Below are positions 46,585 through 55,033 of a DNA stretch of 64,000 nt, in pieces. The notes below the pieces were generated by a model. It made no database searches and was not told the DNA's origin. It saw nothing but the letters and a program-made list of their open reading frames with translations. How positions within the stretch are numbered: the stretch's first letter is position 1; every line of letters starts with the position of its first letter. Made by a program: the position numbers and the translations under genes. Source of the DNA: Pseudomonas sp. Q2-TVG4-2 (lineage in GTDB: Bacteria > Pseudomonadota > Gammaproteobacteria > Pseudomonadales > Pseudomonadaceae); contig NZ_LGLW01000002.1 of assembly GCF_013620795.1 (NCBI RefSeq), positions 186,001 through 250,000 on the forward strand, given 5' to 3'.

Positions 46585-47916
46585 ATGTCCCTGCGCGAGA
46601 GCTTCCGGCTCGACGAGGCATTGCGCTCGCTGGATACGGTGCAGCTGGCCAAGGTCAGCGGCCGGCTGGTGCGGGTGTCCGGCATGCTGCTGGAAAGCCT
46701 CGGCTGTCAACGCATGACAGGGCAGCGCTGCTTCGTCGAACAGGGCGACGGCAGCATGCTCGAAGCGCAGGTCGTGGGCTTCAATCGCGACATCACCTAT
46801 TTGATGCCCTTCAAGAAACCCGTCGGGTTGACCTCCGGCTCCCGCGTGTTCCCAGCGCCGGACGACGCCAAGCTGCACATCGACGAATCCTGGTTGGGGC
46901 GGGTAGTCAACGGTCTCGGCGAGCCGCTGGACGAAATGGGCAAGCTCAGCGGGCGTGACCCGCTGCCCACCGAGCTGCCCTCGGTCAACCCGCTCAAGCG
47001 CAAGCCGGTAAGCGAACCGCTGGACGTCGGGGTGCGGGCGATCAATGCCATGCTCACGCTCGGCAAGGGCCAGCGCGTCGGCCTGTTCGCCGGTTCCGGC
47101 GTCGGTAAGAGCGTGCTGCTGGGCATGATTACGCGGCAGACCAAGGCCGACGTCGTAGTGGTCGGGCTGATCGGCGAGCGCGGCCGCGAAGTGCAGGAGT
47201 TCCTGCTGCATTCGCTGGGCGAAGAAGGCTTGAAAAAAGCCGTGGTGGTGGTCGCGCCGGCCAATGAATCGCCGCTGATGCGCCTCAAGGCCACCGAGCT
47301 GTGTCACAGCATCGCCGCCTATTTTCGCGACCAGGGCAACGATGTGCTGCTGCTGGTCGATTCGCTGACCCGCTATGCCATGGCCCAGCGCGAGATCGCC
47401 CTGGCGCTGGGTGAGCCGCCGGCGACCAAGGGCTATCCGCCGTCGGTGTTCGGCATGCTGCCGGAACTGGTGGAAAGCGCCGGCAACGGCGCCAATGACA
47501 ATGGCAGCCTCAGCGCGCTGTATACGGTGCTCGCCGAAGGCGACGACCAGCAGGACCCGATCGTCGATTGCGCGCGGGCGATTCTCGACGGCCATATCGT
47601 GCTGTCGCGGCGCCTGGCCGATGCCGGCCATTACCCGGCCATCGACATTTGCGCCTCGGTCAGCCGCTGCATGAGCCAGGTCAGCCAGCCGCCGCACCTG
47701 GGCGCTGCGCGCCAGCTCAAAGAGTTCTACAGCACCTACGAGAAGATCAGGGAGCTGATCCCGCTGGGTGGTTACAGCCCGGGTGCGGACATCAAGACCG
47801 ATCGCGCCGTGCAGCTGGCGCCCACTATCGAGCGCTTCCTGCGCCAGGAAGTGGGCGAAGCGGCGGAGCTCGAAACCAGCCTCACCATCCTGCAGAGCAT
47901 CATCAGGAAACCATGA
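46585..47916 (+). CDS. fliI: flagellar export ATPase FliI
   Basis: A 443-residue F1-beta-like ATPase. Walker A is AGSGVGKS (169-176), and Walker B is VLLLVDSLTRYAMAQREIALALGEPPATKGYPPSVFGMLPELVE. It unfolds and feeds export substrates. It overlaps fliJ by 4 bp (ATGA). Confidence 0.97.
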   Translation: MSLRESFRLDEALRSLDTVQLAKVSGRLVRVSGMLLESLGCQRMTGQRCFVEQGDGSMLEAQVVGFNRDITYLMPFKKPVGLTSGSRVFPAPDDAKLHIDESWLGRVVNGLGEPLDEMGKLSGRDPLPTELPSVNPLKRKPVSEPLDVGVRAINAMLTLGKGQRVGLFAGSGVGKSVLLGMITRQTKADVVVVGLIGERGREVQEFLLHSLGEEGLKKAVVVVAPANESPLMRLKATELCHSIAAYFRDQGNDVLLLVDSLTRYAMAQREIALALGEPPATKGYPPSVFGMLPELVESAGNGANDNGSLSALYTVLAEGDDQQDPIVDCARAILDGHIVLSRRLADAGHYPAIDICASVSRCMSQVSQPPHLGAARQLKEFYSTYEKIRELIPLGGYSPGADIKTDRAVQLAPTIERFLRQEVGEAAELETSLTILQSIIRKP

Positions 47917-48338
47917 AGCAGCAGATCGAAACGCTCACGCGCCTGGCCAGCCTGCGCGGCAACCGGGTCAAGCAGATGCTCGGCCAAGTTCAGTATCAGC
48001 AGAACCTCTGCCAGCGCTATCGCAACAACATTGCTGGCTTGAGCCGTCTCTGTGGCTTTAGCGTGCCGATGAATACCCCGCTGCAGCGCGACAACCAGCA
48101 GCGCTACAAGGCCACGCTGTACAAGATGGTCGAACTGCAGCGCCGTGAACTGGCCGTGGCCGAGCAGGCCTTAGGACGCATCCAGCAGGAGTTGATGCAG
48201 GCCATGCGCAGCGAGAAGGTCGTCGAGCATGTGATCGACGCGAAGATGCAGCAGTGGCAACAACTGCTGGCCGCGCAGGAGCAGAAGATTCAGGATGGTT
48301 TGGCGGCGCAGAGCTGGTGGCGGAACCGGATCGCCTAG
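47913..48338 (+). CDS. fliJ: flagellar export stalk protein FliJ
   Basis: A 141-residue coiled-coil protein (LTRLASLRGNRVKQMLGQVQYQQNLCQRY ... ELAVAEQALGRIQQELMQAM) starting inside the fliI stop. The sequence is poorly conserved, but the place after fliI and the coiled-coil fit FliJ. It is the end of the lafK-fliJ unit. Confidence 0.85.
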   Translation: MKQQIETLTRLASLRGNRVKQMLGQVQYQQNLCQRYRNNIAGLSRLCGFSVPMNTPLQRDNQQRYKATLYKMVELQRRELAVAEQALGRIQQELMQAMRSEKVVEHVIDAKMQQWQQLLAAQEQKIQDGLAAQSWWRNRIA

Positions 48339-48364
48339 GAGCATCGGTCGCTTCGGCCCGGCAT

Positions 48365-48430
48365 TGTAGGCGCCCGCTTGCTGGCGATCATGGGCTTGCG
48401 CCACGGCGGATCGCCAGCAAGAGCTCGGCG
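48365..48430. repeat. REP pair (family A) between fliJ and flgM
   Basis: TGTAGGCGCCCGCTTGCTGG and GATCGCCAGCAAGAGCTC form an inverted REP pair. It separates the fliJ end from the flgM unit and may stabilise the upstream RNA. Confidence 0.65.
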
Positions 48431-48538
48431 ACGAGGACCCGCCCCGTACCACTCGTCCGTGCGTTTGCAAAAAAGATTTAAGTTATCCGCCCGAGCGGTC
48501 GCTTGTTAGGCAGTAACCACCGAGTTGGAACGAAAATC

Positions 48539-48814
48539 ATGGAAATCAGCCGGCACTTCAAGCCCGCCTCCGTCACCCCTACCGAGCTCGCCTCGGTTCG
48601 TCAGGCCTCCGCCCGTCCCGCTGCCCAGCCGGCGGCCCGTCAGGCCGAAAGCCTGCCGCTGGAGCAGATGCACGAAGCCTTGCGCGCCATGCCCGAGGTC
48701 GATCTGGATCGCGTCGCGGCGATCAAGCAGGCCCTGCAGCGCGGCGAGATCAGCACCAATCCGGGCGAGCTGGCGGGCAGTATGCTCAGCTATCACCGCG
48801 GGAATGATGCGTGA
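48539..48814 (+). CDS. flgM: anti-sigma-28 factor FlgM
   Basis: A 91-residue protein whose C-terminal half, EVDLDRVAAIKQALQRGEISTNPGELAGSMLSY, is the FlgM sigma-binding helix pair. It would hold LafS until hook completion, when it is exported. It overlaps flgN by 4 bp. The start at 48539 has GGAAC upstream. Confidence 0.93.
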   Translation: MEISRHFKPASVTPTELASVRQASARPAAQPAARQAESLPLEQMHEALRAMPEVDLDRVAAIKQALQRGEISTNPGELAGSMLSYHRGNDA

Positions 48815-49251
48815 ACCAGCGTGACAAGCTGCTGACGGTTGTCGATGACGATCTGCAGCAGGACTGTGGCGACTACCTCGCCCTTCGCGAACTGATGCAG
48901 GCGCTCTACGGTCACCTGCTGGAGCGCGACGTTCCTGAGATCGATCGCATCAATTTGCAGATCACCGTTCGCGTCGAAGCCATCGCCGCGCGGGCACAGC
49001 GCCGCAGCAAGGTGCTGGCTGCCTTCCGCCTCGAGCCGACCGGTGTCGGCATGCGCCGCCTGCTCTCCAGCTGCTCGGGTGAGCGCGGCGAATCGTTGCA
49101 ACAGCACTGGCAGCAGGTCGGCGACCTCGCCATGCAATGCCAGCAGTTCAACGAACGCAACGGCAAACTGCTCGCTATGCACCACGACATTCTGCAACAG
49201 CTGCTTGCTGGCGGTCAGGACGCACGGCTCTATTCGCCGCAGGCGTACTGA
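48811..49251 (+). CDS. flgN: flagellar export chaperone FlgN
   Basis: A 146-residue helical protein with leucine/glutamine-rich heptads (LRELMQALYGHLLERD, QQFNERNGKLLAMHHDILQQLL), starting at a GTG overlapping the flgM stop. The position after flgM fits FlgN, the chaperone of FlgK and FlgL. Confidence 0.85.
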   Translation: MNQRDKLLTVVDDDLQQDCGDYLALRELMQALYGHLLERDVPEIDRINLQITVRVEAIAARAQRRSKVLAAFRLEPTGVGMRRLLSSCSGERGESLQQHWQQVGDLAMQCQQFNERNGKLLAMHHDILQQLLAGGQDARLYSPQAY

Positions 49252-49669
49252 GGCAAAAAAAGCGCCCCCGTACTCTTATGAAAATGCTCAGGCCTGTGGG
49301 TCGCCAGCAAGCTGGCGCCTACGGGGGCGGCTGTCGCATCCGCCTGTTCTGACATCAATCCGCACGCCGCCCGGCAGGTTTGGCACTGATCATCGAAGCA
49401 CACGCTGCTTTTCGTAGGCGCCAGTTCGCTGGCGATCGAGGTTTGCAGGCGCAACTCTGTCTGGGCACCACTTCGCCTTTCTGGCGAAGAATTAATCCTT
49501 TTCGGTCGCCGCTTTAACTAGCGCGCCTCTGACGTCGCCTTTACCGAGAGATGCTCCGCCATCGGCACAGGCGGAAACGGCCTTTCCCCGTTTCCTCGTC
49601 ACGTCGCGTTGCGGAAGCCTTTTTTCTGCATGGTTGCCGTCGAATGCCCCTATACGGGCTTTCCCGACC
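49252..49669. other. non-coding region between flgN and fliD
   Basis: No gene is seen. It holds a 10-bp stem (CGCCCCCGTA at 49263, TACGGGGGCG at 49320), REP elements at 49297-49440, a TTAATCCTT motif at 49492, and a stretch shared with flgA (49568-49587). The fliD sigma-54 promoter follows at 49670. Confidence 0.6.
49297..49440. repeat. REPIN-like pair (family A) between flgN and fliD
   Basis: GTCGCCAGCAAGCTGGCGCC (49300) and GTAGGCGCCAGTTCGCTGGC (49413) face each other across about 90 bp. It is the same family as the repeats at 24.7 and 48.4 kb. Confidence 0.7.
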
Positions 49670-49685
49670 TGGCATCCATTTTGCT
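49670..49685 (+). promoter_or_regulatory. sigma-54 promoter of fliD
   Basis: TGGCATCCATTTTGCT has GG and GC separated by exactly 10 nt; the -12 element TTGCT is perfect and the -24 element TGGCATC matches TGGCAC at five of six positions. Transcription should start near 49696, leaving a leader of about 15 nt. The ribosome site AAGAGGGG follows. Confidence 0.8.
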
Positions 49686-49710
49686 CTACCAAACATAAGA
49701 GGGGATGGTG

Positions 49711-51033
49711 ATGGCTATAAATTCCGATTACGTACAGCAGATGTCGACGCAGTTGGCCACCTACGAAGTTCAGTCTTCGATGGATCGGCTTAACCGCAAC
49801 GAGCTGCGCTACCAAACTCAGCGTGACGCGTTGAGCGCGCTGCGCACTGCCCTGAGTACGTTCAAATCGGCGGTCACTAAGCTCAACGGCGGCAGTTCGA
49901 GCATGCTGGTCAACAGCGCGACCTTCAGCAACGACGGTTATGCCACTGCGACTGTCGGCACCACGGCGCAGCCCGGCAGCTACGATTTCTTCACCGAACA
50001 GCTGGCCAGTGCCCATCAAGTCGCGCTGAACGGGCTCACCTCGGCCGACATCGGCACAGGGACGCTCACAATCGGCCAGGCGGGCGCTTCGTTCGACATC
50101 GACCTGAGCACCATCGACAGCGATGGCGATGGCAGCAACTCGCTGGACGAGCTGGCGGCGGCTATCAACAACCATGCGGCCAACACTGGCACGCAGGCGA
50201 CCCTGGTGCGCAGCAATGGGGAAGTCTCGCTAGTGCTGTCCAGTGAGGCGAGCGGCGCGGCCAACGCGATCACCGTAAGCAGCACGGGCACCAGTGCCGG
50301 GCTGGACGCCTCCATCACCAATATGCTCGAACTGACCAAGGCACAGGATGCCAAGGTGCGTCTCGGTGGTGAGACCGGCATGCTGCTGACCAATTCCAGC
50401 AATACCTTCGACAATGTGATCGAGGGCGTCAGCGTGACGTTCACCAAGACCCATGCAGCCGGCGAGCAGCCGTTGAACATGGTGATTGGTCAGGACAAGA
50501 CCGCGACCAAGACCCAGGCACAAACCTTCGTCGATTCGTTCAACGCGCTGATGACCAGCTTCGACAGCCTGACCGCCAGCGGCAACGAAACCGCGAAGCG
50601 CGGCCCGCTGGCTGCCGATTCCAGCGTGCGCTCCATCGAGAGCCGCCTCAACGGCCTGCTGCGGACCGATTTCGGTGGCAACAGCCTGATCGACTTCGGC
50701 ATCAGTTCCGACCGCAACGGCAAGCTGGTCATCGACGCCAAGCGCTTTGACGCTGCCGTGGCAGCCGACCCGGCAGGTTTCGAGGCGCTGTTCACCGGCA
50801 AGGACAACCTGCTCGACAGTATCGACAAGACCGTCACCAGCTACACCAGCACGACCAACGGCATGCTGAAGAACCGCATGGACTCGCTGGATATGAGCCT
50901 GCGCCGTGTCGACGAGCAGTTCGAAAACCTGCAACAACAGTACGACACGCACTACAGCCGCTACCTCAAGCAGTTCACCTCCATGATGCAGACCATGCAG
51001 ACCATGGAACAGACCTACGGATTGTTCGGATGA
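49711..51033 (+). CDS. fliD: flagellar filament cap FliD (LafB)
   Basis: A 440-residue protein with N- and C-terminal coiled-coil regions (YEVQSSMDRLNRNELRYQTQRDALSALRTALSTFKSAVTKL; RRVDEQFENLQQQYDTHYSRYLKQFTSMMQTM). AGAGGGG lies 6 nt before the ATG at 49711. It caps the filament and folds flagellin. It overlaps fliS by 4 bp and leads the laf block to lafU. Confidence 0.94.
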   Translation: MAINSDYVQQMSTQLATYEVQSSMDRLNRNELRYQTQRDALSALRTALSTFKSAVTKLNGGSSSMLVNSATFSNDGYATATVGTTAQPGSYDFFTEQLASAHQVALNGLTSADIGTGTLTIGQAGASFDIDLSTIDSDGDGSNSLDELAAAINNHAANTGTQATLVRSNGEVSLVLSSEASGAANAITVSSTGTSAGLDASITNMLELTKAQDAKVRLGGETGMLLTNSSNTFDNVIEGVSVTFTKTHAAGEQPLNMVIGQDKTATKTQAQTFVDSFNALMTSFDSLTASGNETAKRGPLAADSSVRSIESRLNGLLRTDFGGNSLIDFGISSDRNGKLVIDAKRFDAAVAADPAGFEALFTGKDNLLDSIDKTVTSYTSTTNGMLKNRMDSLDMSLRRVDEQFENLQQQYDTHYSRYLKQFTSMMQTMQTMEQTYGLFG

Positions 51034-51428
51034 GCACTTATCTCCAAAACGACAGTTACGACAGCTACCGCTCGGTAGATCTGGAGGCCCGCGCGGCCTC
51101 CGCTTCGCCTTACGAGCTGGTGCTGGTGCTGATGGATGGCCTGCTTGACGAGCTGGCCCGTGCCCGTGGCCATATCGAGCACAAGCGTTATCAGCAGAAG
51201 GGCGCTTCCCTGGAGAAGTGCATGAACATCCTCAACGGTCTCAATGGCGCCCTCGATGAAGAGGGCGGCGGCGAAGTCGTACAGGGGTTGGCGCGCCTCT
51301 ACGAGTACTGCATCTACCGCCTCTCCGACGTCAGCGTGACGCTGTCGCTCGAGGGGCTGGATGAAGTGGTCAACCTGCTCGGCATTCTCCGCGAAGGCTG
51401 GGAGGGCGTCAGTGCCGCCCGTAAGTGA
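51030..51428 (+). CDS. fliS: flagellin export chaperone FliS (LafC)
   Basis: A 132-residue protein with the FliS signature (ASPYELVLVLMDGLLDELARARGHIE; LERCxNILNGL-like EKCMNILNGLNGALDEEGGGEV). It binds unfolded lateral flagellin. It overlaps fliD by 4 bp and the next gene by 17 bp. Confidence 0.94.
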   Translation: MSTYLQNDSYDSYRSVDLEARAASASPYELVLVLMDGLLDELARARGHIEHKRYQQKGASLEKCMNILNGLNGALDEEGGGEVVQGLARLYEYCIYRLSDVSVTLSLEGLDEVVNLLGILREGWEGVSAARK

Positions 51429-51735
51429 TTGCGACCGCCTGACCGCGCTGCACGAGCAGCTGCAGCAGGCGTTGCAGGCCAGCGACTGGAACGCCGTGGC
51501 GAAGGTGGACGGTGATATTCGCCGCTGCCTCGAAGCGCTGCCTCGGCAGCACGAGCTCGACGAGTCAACGCTTGCCGCCAAGCAGCTACTCAAGCAGCTC
51601 CATGGCGAAGGTGTGCAAGCCTGCGCCGATGAATGTGAGCGTCTGCGCCTGCTGCTGTTACACCACCTCGAGTACGCCGAAGGGCGTGCCGCCTACCAGC
51701 GCATTGACATGTTCCAAGCCGGAGAGAGGGGATGA
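51412..51735 (+). CDS. fliT: FliT-like export chaperone (LafD)
   Basis: A 107-residue helical protein starting at GTG with GGAGGG 5 nt upstream, inside the fliS end. The sequence LTALHEQLQQALQASDWNAVAKVDGDIRRCLEALP is like FliT/LafD, a FliD chaperone. Position between fliS and fliK fits the lateral order. Confidence 0.8.
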   Translation: MPPVSDCDRLTALHEQLQQALQASDWNAVAKVDGDIRRCLEALPRQHELDESTLAAKQLLKQLHGEGVQACADECERLRLLLLHHLEYAEGRAAYQRIDMFQAGERG

Positions 51736-52913
51736 TCCAGTCGATTTCAGCCACGCGCGCAGCCGGCGCAAGCGCCGAGTCCGCGCTGCCAACGCCGGTA
51801 CGCGCTGCCAACGGCGGCCAGCCCGCCGCTGGCCGACAGCTGACAGGCGACACCATGCGTGGTTTCGGTGAGCGTATGCAGCTTGCATCCAGCGAAAGCG
51901 AGGCTCTGCCGGGCGGGCTGCCTGCGGCCTTGTTGCAAGGCGCACTGCCGGCCCCGGCAGCCGAGCAGGGACAGGTCATGCAGCTGGGCGGCACCGCCAC
52001 CCAGGGCGCCGAGGCCCCGCAAGAGCTGACCCCCGAACAATGGCTGCTGGGCATGATCGATCAGCAGCTGGCCGAAATTCAGGCCCGTGATGCGGGGCGA
52101 CTGGGTGCGACATCTGATCCGGTCCCGCAGGCGCTGCCAGAAGCTGTCGTACCGCCGGCGGAGGAACTGCTCGCCTGGTTGCCAGGGCAAGCCCCGGTTG
52201 CTGATCAGCCGTTCGAGAACACACAGGCCGAGCGGCTGCAAGCTCTGATGACAGGTAGCTTTCAGCGCCAAGTCGCCGAAGCGAACCGGGTCATGCCGGC
52301 CATGCCGAAACCCACCGTCGAGGTGAGCCTGGCACTGCCCGCAGTCGCACCAGCGCTGGCCGAGGCCTTGCCGACAGCCTCGCTGGAGCCGCTGCTGAGC
52401 GCGGCCGAGCCGCTGGAAGGCGGGGAGCCGCTGACCAGCACGGTCGAGCGTGGACAGACGACGCCGGCCCAGGCGGCTGATCGTGCGCTGAAGCTTCAGG
52501 CGCCGGAGACCAAGTGGGGCGAGCAGATGCTGCATGCGCTGCGTGAGAACGTCGATCTGCAGATCCAGCAGAAGATCCAGAGCGCCACCATCCGCCTCGA
52601 TCCGCCAGAGCTGGGCAGCATGGAAATCATGCTCAGCCATGAGTCGGGCCGGCTGAACGTTCATCTGTCCGCGGCGAACGCCGATGTGGCGCGACTCCTG
52701 CAACAGAGCAGCGACCGCCTGCGCCAGGAACTGGTGGGGCAGCACTTCGTGCAGGTCAACGTGCAAGTGGGTGCCGACAGCGGCGGCCAGCAGGGCCAGC
52801 AGCGCCAGCGCGCGGCGCTGGCCGGTGAGGAGTTGCCTTTGGCGGCGCGGCCGCACGAGCAGGAACAGAGCCGGGAGAGCGGTCGCCTCCGGGATGTATT
52901 GATCACGGTTTGA
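51732..52913 (+). CDS. fliK: hook-length control protein FliK (LafE)
   Basis: A 393-residue Ala/Pro/Gln-rich protein with a folded C-terminal FliK domain (LQIQQKIQSATIRLDPPELGSMEIMLSHESGRLNVHLSAANADVARLL). It measures hook length and triggers the FlhB switch. It overlaps the fliT gene by 4 bp. Confidence 0.9.
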   Translation: MIQSISATRAAGASAESALPTPVRAANGGQPAAGRQLTGDTMRGFGERMQLASSESEALPGGLPAALLQGALPAPAAEQGQVMQLGGTATQGAEAPQELTPEQWLLGMIDQQLAEIQARDAGRLGATSDPVPQALPEAVVPPAEELLAWLPGQAPVADQPFENTQAERLQALMTGSFQRQVAEANRVMPAMPKPTVEVSLALPAVAPALAEALPTASLEPLLSAAEPLEGGEPLTSTVERGQTTPAQAADRALKLQAPETKWGEQMLHALRENVDLQIQQKIQSATIRLDPPELGSMEIMLSHESGRLNVHLSAANADVARLLQQSSDRLRQELVGQHFVQVNVQVGADSGGQQGQQRQRAALAGEELPLAARPHEQEQSRESGRLRDVLITV

Positions 52914-52949
52914 CCCGAATCAACCTAATTAGCCAATTGTGAGTGTGTT

Positions 52950-53411
52950 ATGTCGACGCCCCGTCTCGTCCTGCTGATGCTGCTGCTCAACGTCCTGACC
53001 GTTGCCGGTGGCGTCGGTGTCAGTTACTGGCTGCTCAAGCCCGGCCTGGAAGGCACTGCCTCTGAAGAGACGGCAATGGCTGAGCCGGTCGTGCCCTCCG
53101 AATACGTGTTCTTCCCGGTGGAAAAGGTCATCGTCAGCGTGCGTGGCGACGGTCGCGAGCACTACTTCGTGCTGGACCTCGCCTTGCAGGCGGATGCTTC
53201 CGACGAGCCGAAGCATTTCGAACAGGCCGAGCCCATCGTGCGTAACTCGGTGGTGGGTTACCTGTCATCGCTGCCATTCGAAGAATTGCGTGGGTTGAAA
53301 ATCAGCGATCTGCAGAAGCGTCTGGAAACGGTCCTGTTCGCCGACTTCGCCAGCAAGAACGCAGCGGTGCCCTTCAAGCACGTGCTGGTCAACAAGCTGA
53401 TCGTGCAATAA
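52950..53411 (+). CDS. fliL: flagellar protein FliL (LafF)
   Basis: A 153-residue protein with one N-terminal helix (LVLLMLLLNVLTVAGGVGVSYWLL) and a periplasmic domain (FFPVEKVIVSVRGDGREHYFVLDLALQ). FliL surrounds stators and raises torque. It comes just before the sigma and stator genes, as in other lateral clusters. Confidence 0.88.
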   Translation: MSTPRLVLLMLLLNVLTVAGGVGVSYWLLKPGLEGTASEETAMAEPVVPSEYVFFPVEKVIVSVRGDGREHYFVLDLALQADASDEPKHFEQAEPIVRNSVVGYLSSLPFEELRGLKISDLQKRLETVLFADFASKNAAVPFKHVLVNKLIVQ

Positions 53412-53421
53412 AGGCCCCGCC

Positions 53422-54156
53422 ATGAGCGCCACTTGCCCCATCGACTACTACGGCGCCACGCCGGCCGCGCCATCGGTGTTCGCGCCGGCGGTCGAGCAGC
53501 GCTGGCTGATGCAGTATCTGCCGCTGGTCAAACGCATCGTCCGGCAGCTTTCCCTGCAGGCCAACCAGGTGCTCGACCGCGAGGACATGGAGCAGATCGG
53601 CATGATGGGGCTGCTTGAGGGGCTGCGGCGCTATGGCGAGCCGGATGAGCAGTTCGGTAAGTTCGCCTCCCTGCGCATTCGGGGTGCGATCCTTGACGAA
53701 TTACGCCGTCAGGATTGGCGTCCGCGCCAGGTTCGGCAGCAGGCGCACAAGGTACGCGATGCGATTCGTGACCTGTCGCGCCAGCTAGGCCACGAGCCCA
53801 GCGACGAAGAAATCAAGGCGCACACCGGGCTGGGCGAAAAGGATTATCAGGACTTCCTCTGGGCCGACTCGTCCGAAGCCATCGAAAGCCTCGATGAGTT
53901 GTTGCAGAGCGGCCACGAGCATTTTCCCGACACCACCGAGCTGTTCGAGGAGCGCCTGATCAAGGAGCGCGTGCTGGAACAGGCGCTGGCGCGCCTGGAC
54001 GAACGCGAGCGGCTGGTGCTGACGCTGTATTACCAGCACGAATTGAGTTTGAAAGAGATTGCCCTGGTGCTGGAAGTCAGCGATGCCCGGGTCTGCCAGC
54101 TGAGCAAACAGGCGATTGGTAAGGCCTGTCGCTTCCTAACCGAGAAGAGTCAGTAA
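53422..54156 (+). CDS. lafS: lateral flagellar sigma-28 factor LafS
   Basis: A 244-residue FliA-type sigma. Region 2 is LVKRIVRQLSLQANQVLDREDMEQIGMMGLLEGLRRYGEPDEQFGKFASLRIRGAILDELR; region 4 contains LDERERLVLTLYYQHELSLKEIALVLEVSDARVCQLSKQAIGK. It directs late lateral genes and is antagonised by FlgM. It precedes lafT by 4 bp. Confidence 0.95.
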   Translation: MSATCPIDYYGATPAAPSVFAPAVEQRWLMQYLPLVKRIVRQLSLQANQVLDREDMEQIGMMGLLEGLRRYGEPDEQFGKFASLRIRGAILDELRRQDWRPRQVRQQAHKVRDAIRDLSRQLGHEPSDEEIKAHTGLGEKDYQDFLWADSSEAIESLDELLQSGHEHFPDTTELFEERLIKERVLEQALARLDERERLVLTLYYQHELSLKEIALVLEVSDARVCQLSKQAIGKACRFLTEKSQ

Positions 54157-54160
54157 CGTC

Positions 54161-55033
54161 ATGCAGAAAGTAATAGGTGCATTCATCATCATTGGCGCCG
54201 TGCTTGGCGGCTACGCTATGGCGAATGGCGACATGCGCATGCTCTGGCAGCCGGCCGAGGTGGTCATCATCCTAGGTGCCGCACTCGGCAGCCTGGTGGT
54301 GGGCAACCCCAAGGAAGTCCTGATCGAGATGCTGCACCAGATCAAGGGCGTCTTCGCCTATCAGCGTCGCGGTGAGGAGTTCCAGCGCCAGCTGCTGATG
54401 CTGCTCTATGAGCTGCTGGAAATGGTCGATGTCGGTGGTCTCAAGGTACTCGATTCGCATATCGAGGAGCCGGAGCAGAGCGATCTTTTCGTCCGCTACC
54501 CGCTGATCCTGCAAGAACGTAACCTGATGGCATTCATCGCCGACAACTTCCGGCTGATGGCCATGGGCAAGATTACCGCCCACGAACTGGAAGGGTTCCT
54601 CGAGCAGGAGCTCGAAGCCATGGAGCACGCTTTGCTGCAGCCGGCGCGTTCCCTTCACAAGATCGGTGAGGCCATGCCCGGCTTCGGCATTCTCGCCGCG
54701 ATCATGGGCATCATCATCACCATGGGCAGCATCGGCGGCAGCGTTGCGGAAATTGGCGCCCACGTGGCGGCGGCCCTGGTTGGCACCTTCCTCGGCATCT
54801 TCTTCTGCTATTGCCTGATGGATCCGCTGTCCAACGCCATGTCGCAGCGGATCAAGACCGAGCTGTCGGCGCTCGAATGCGTTCGCACCACGCTTGTCGC
54901 TCACGTCGCAGGCAAGCCCACGCTGCTGGCAGTGGACGCGGGTCGCAAGTTGATCGAACAGGACGTCAAACCCGCCTTCCGTCAGCTGGAAAAGTGGGTG
55001 ACCCTGTATGAGGAAGAAAGGGACGCCGCATGA
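54161..55033 (+). CDS. lafT: lateral flagellar stator MotA (LafT)
   Basis: A 290-residue protein with four helices; MPGFGILAAIMGIIITMGSI and LVGTFLGIFFCYCLMDPL hold the conserved prolines of the proton channel, and the cytoplasmic loop has charged residues (YPLILQERNLMAFIADNFRLMA). It forms the stator with LafU. It overlaps lafU by 4 bp. Confidence 0.95.
   Translation: MQKVIGAFIIIGAVLGGYAMANGDMRMLWQPAEVVIILGAALGSLVVGNPKEVLIEMLHQIKGVFAYQRRGEEFQRQLLMLLYELLEMVDVGGLKVLDSHIEEPEQSDLFVRYPLILQERNLMAFIADNFRLMAMGKITAHELEGFLEQELEAMEHALLQPARSLHKIGEAMPGFGILAAIMGIIITMGSIGGSVAEIGAHVAAALVGTFLGIFFCYCLMDPLSNAMSQRIKTELSALECVRTTLVAHVAGKPTLLAVDAGRKLIEQDVKPAFRQLEKWVTLYEEERDAA

Noticed and set aside
49492..50175. 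Minus-strand frame of 227 residues over the fliD start
   Set aside because: Antisense to fliD and its promoter; no ribosome site.
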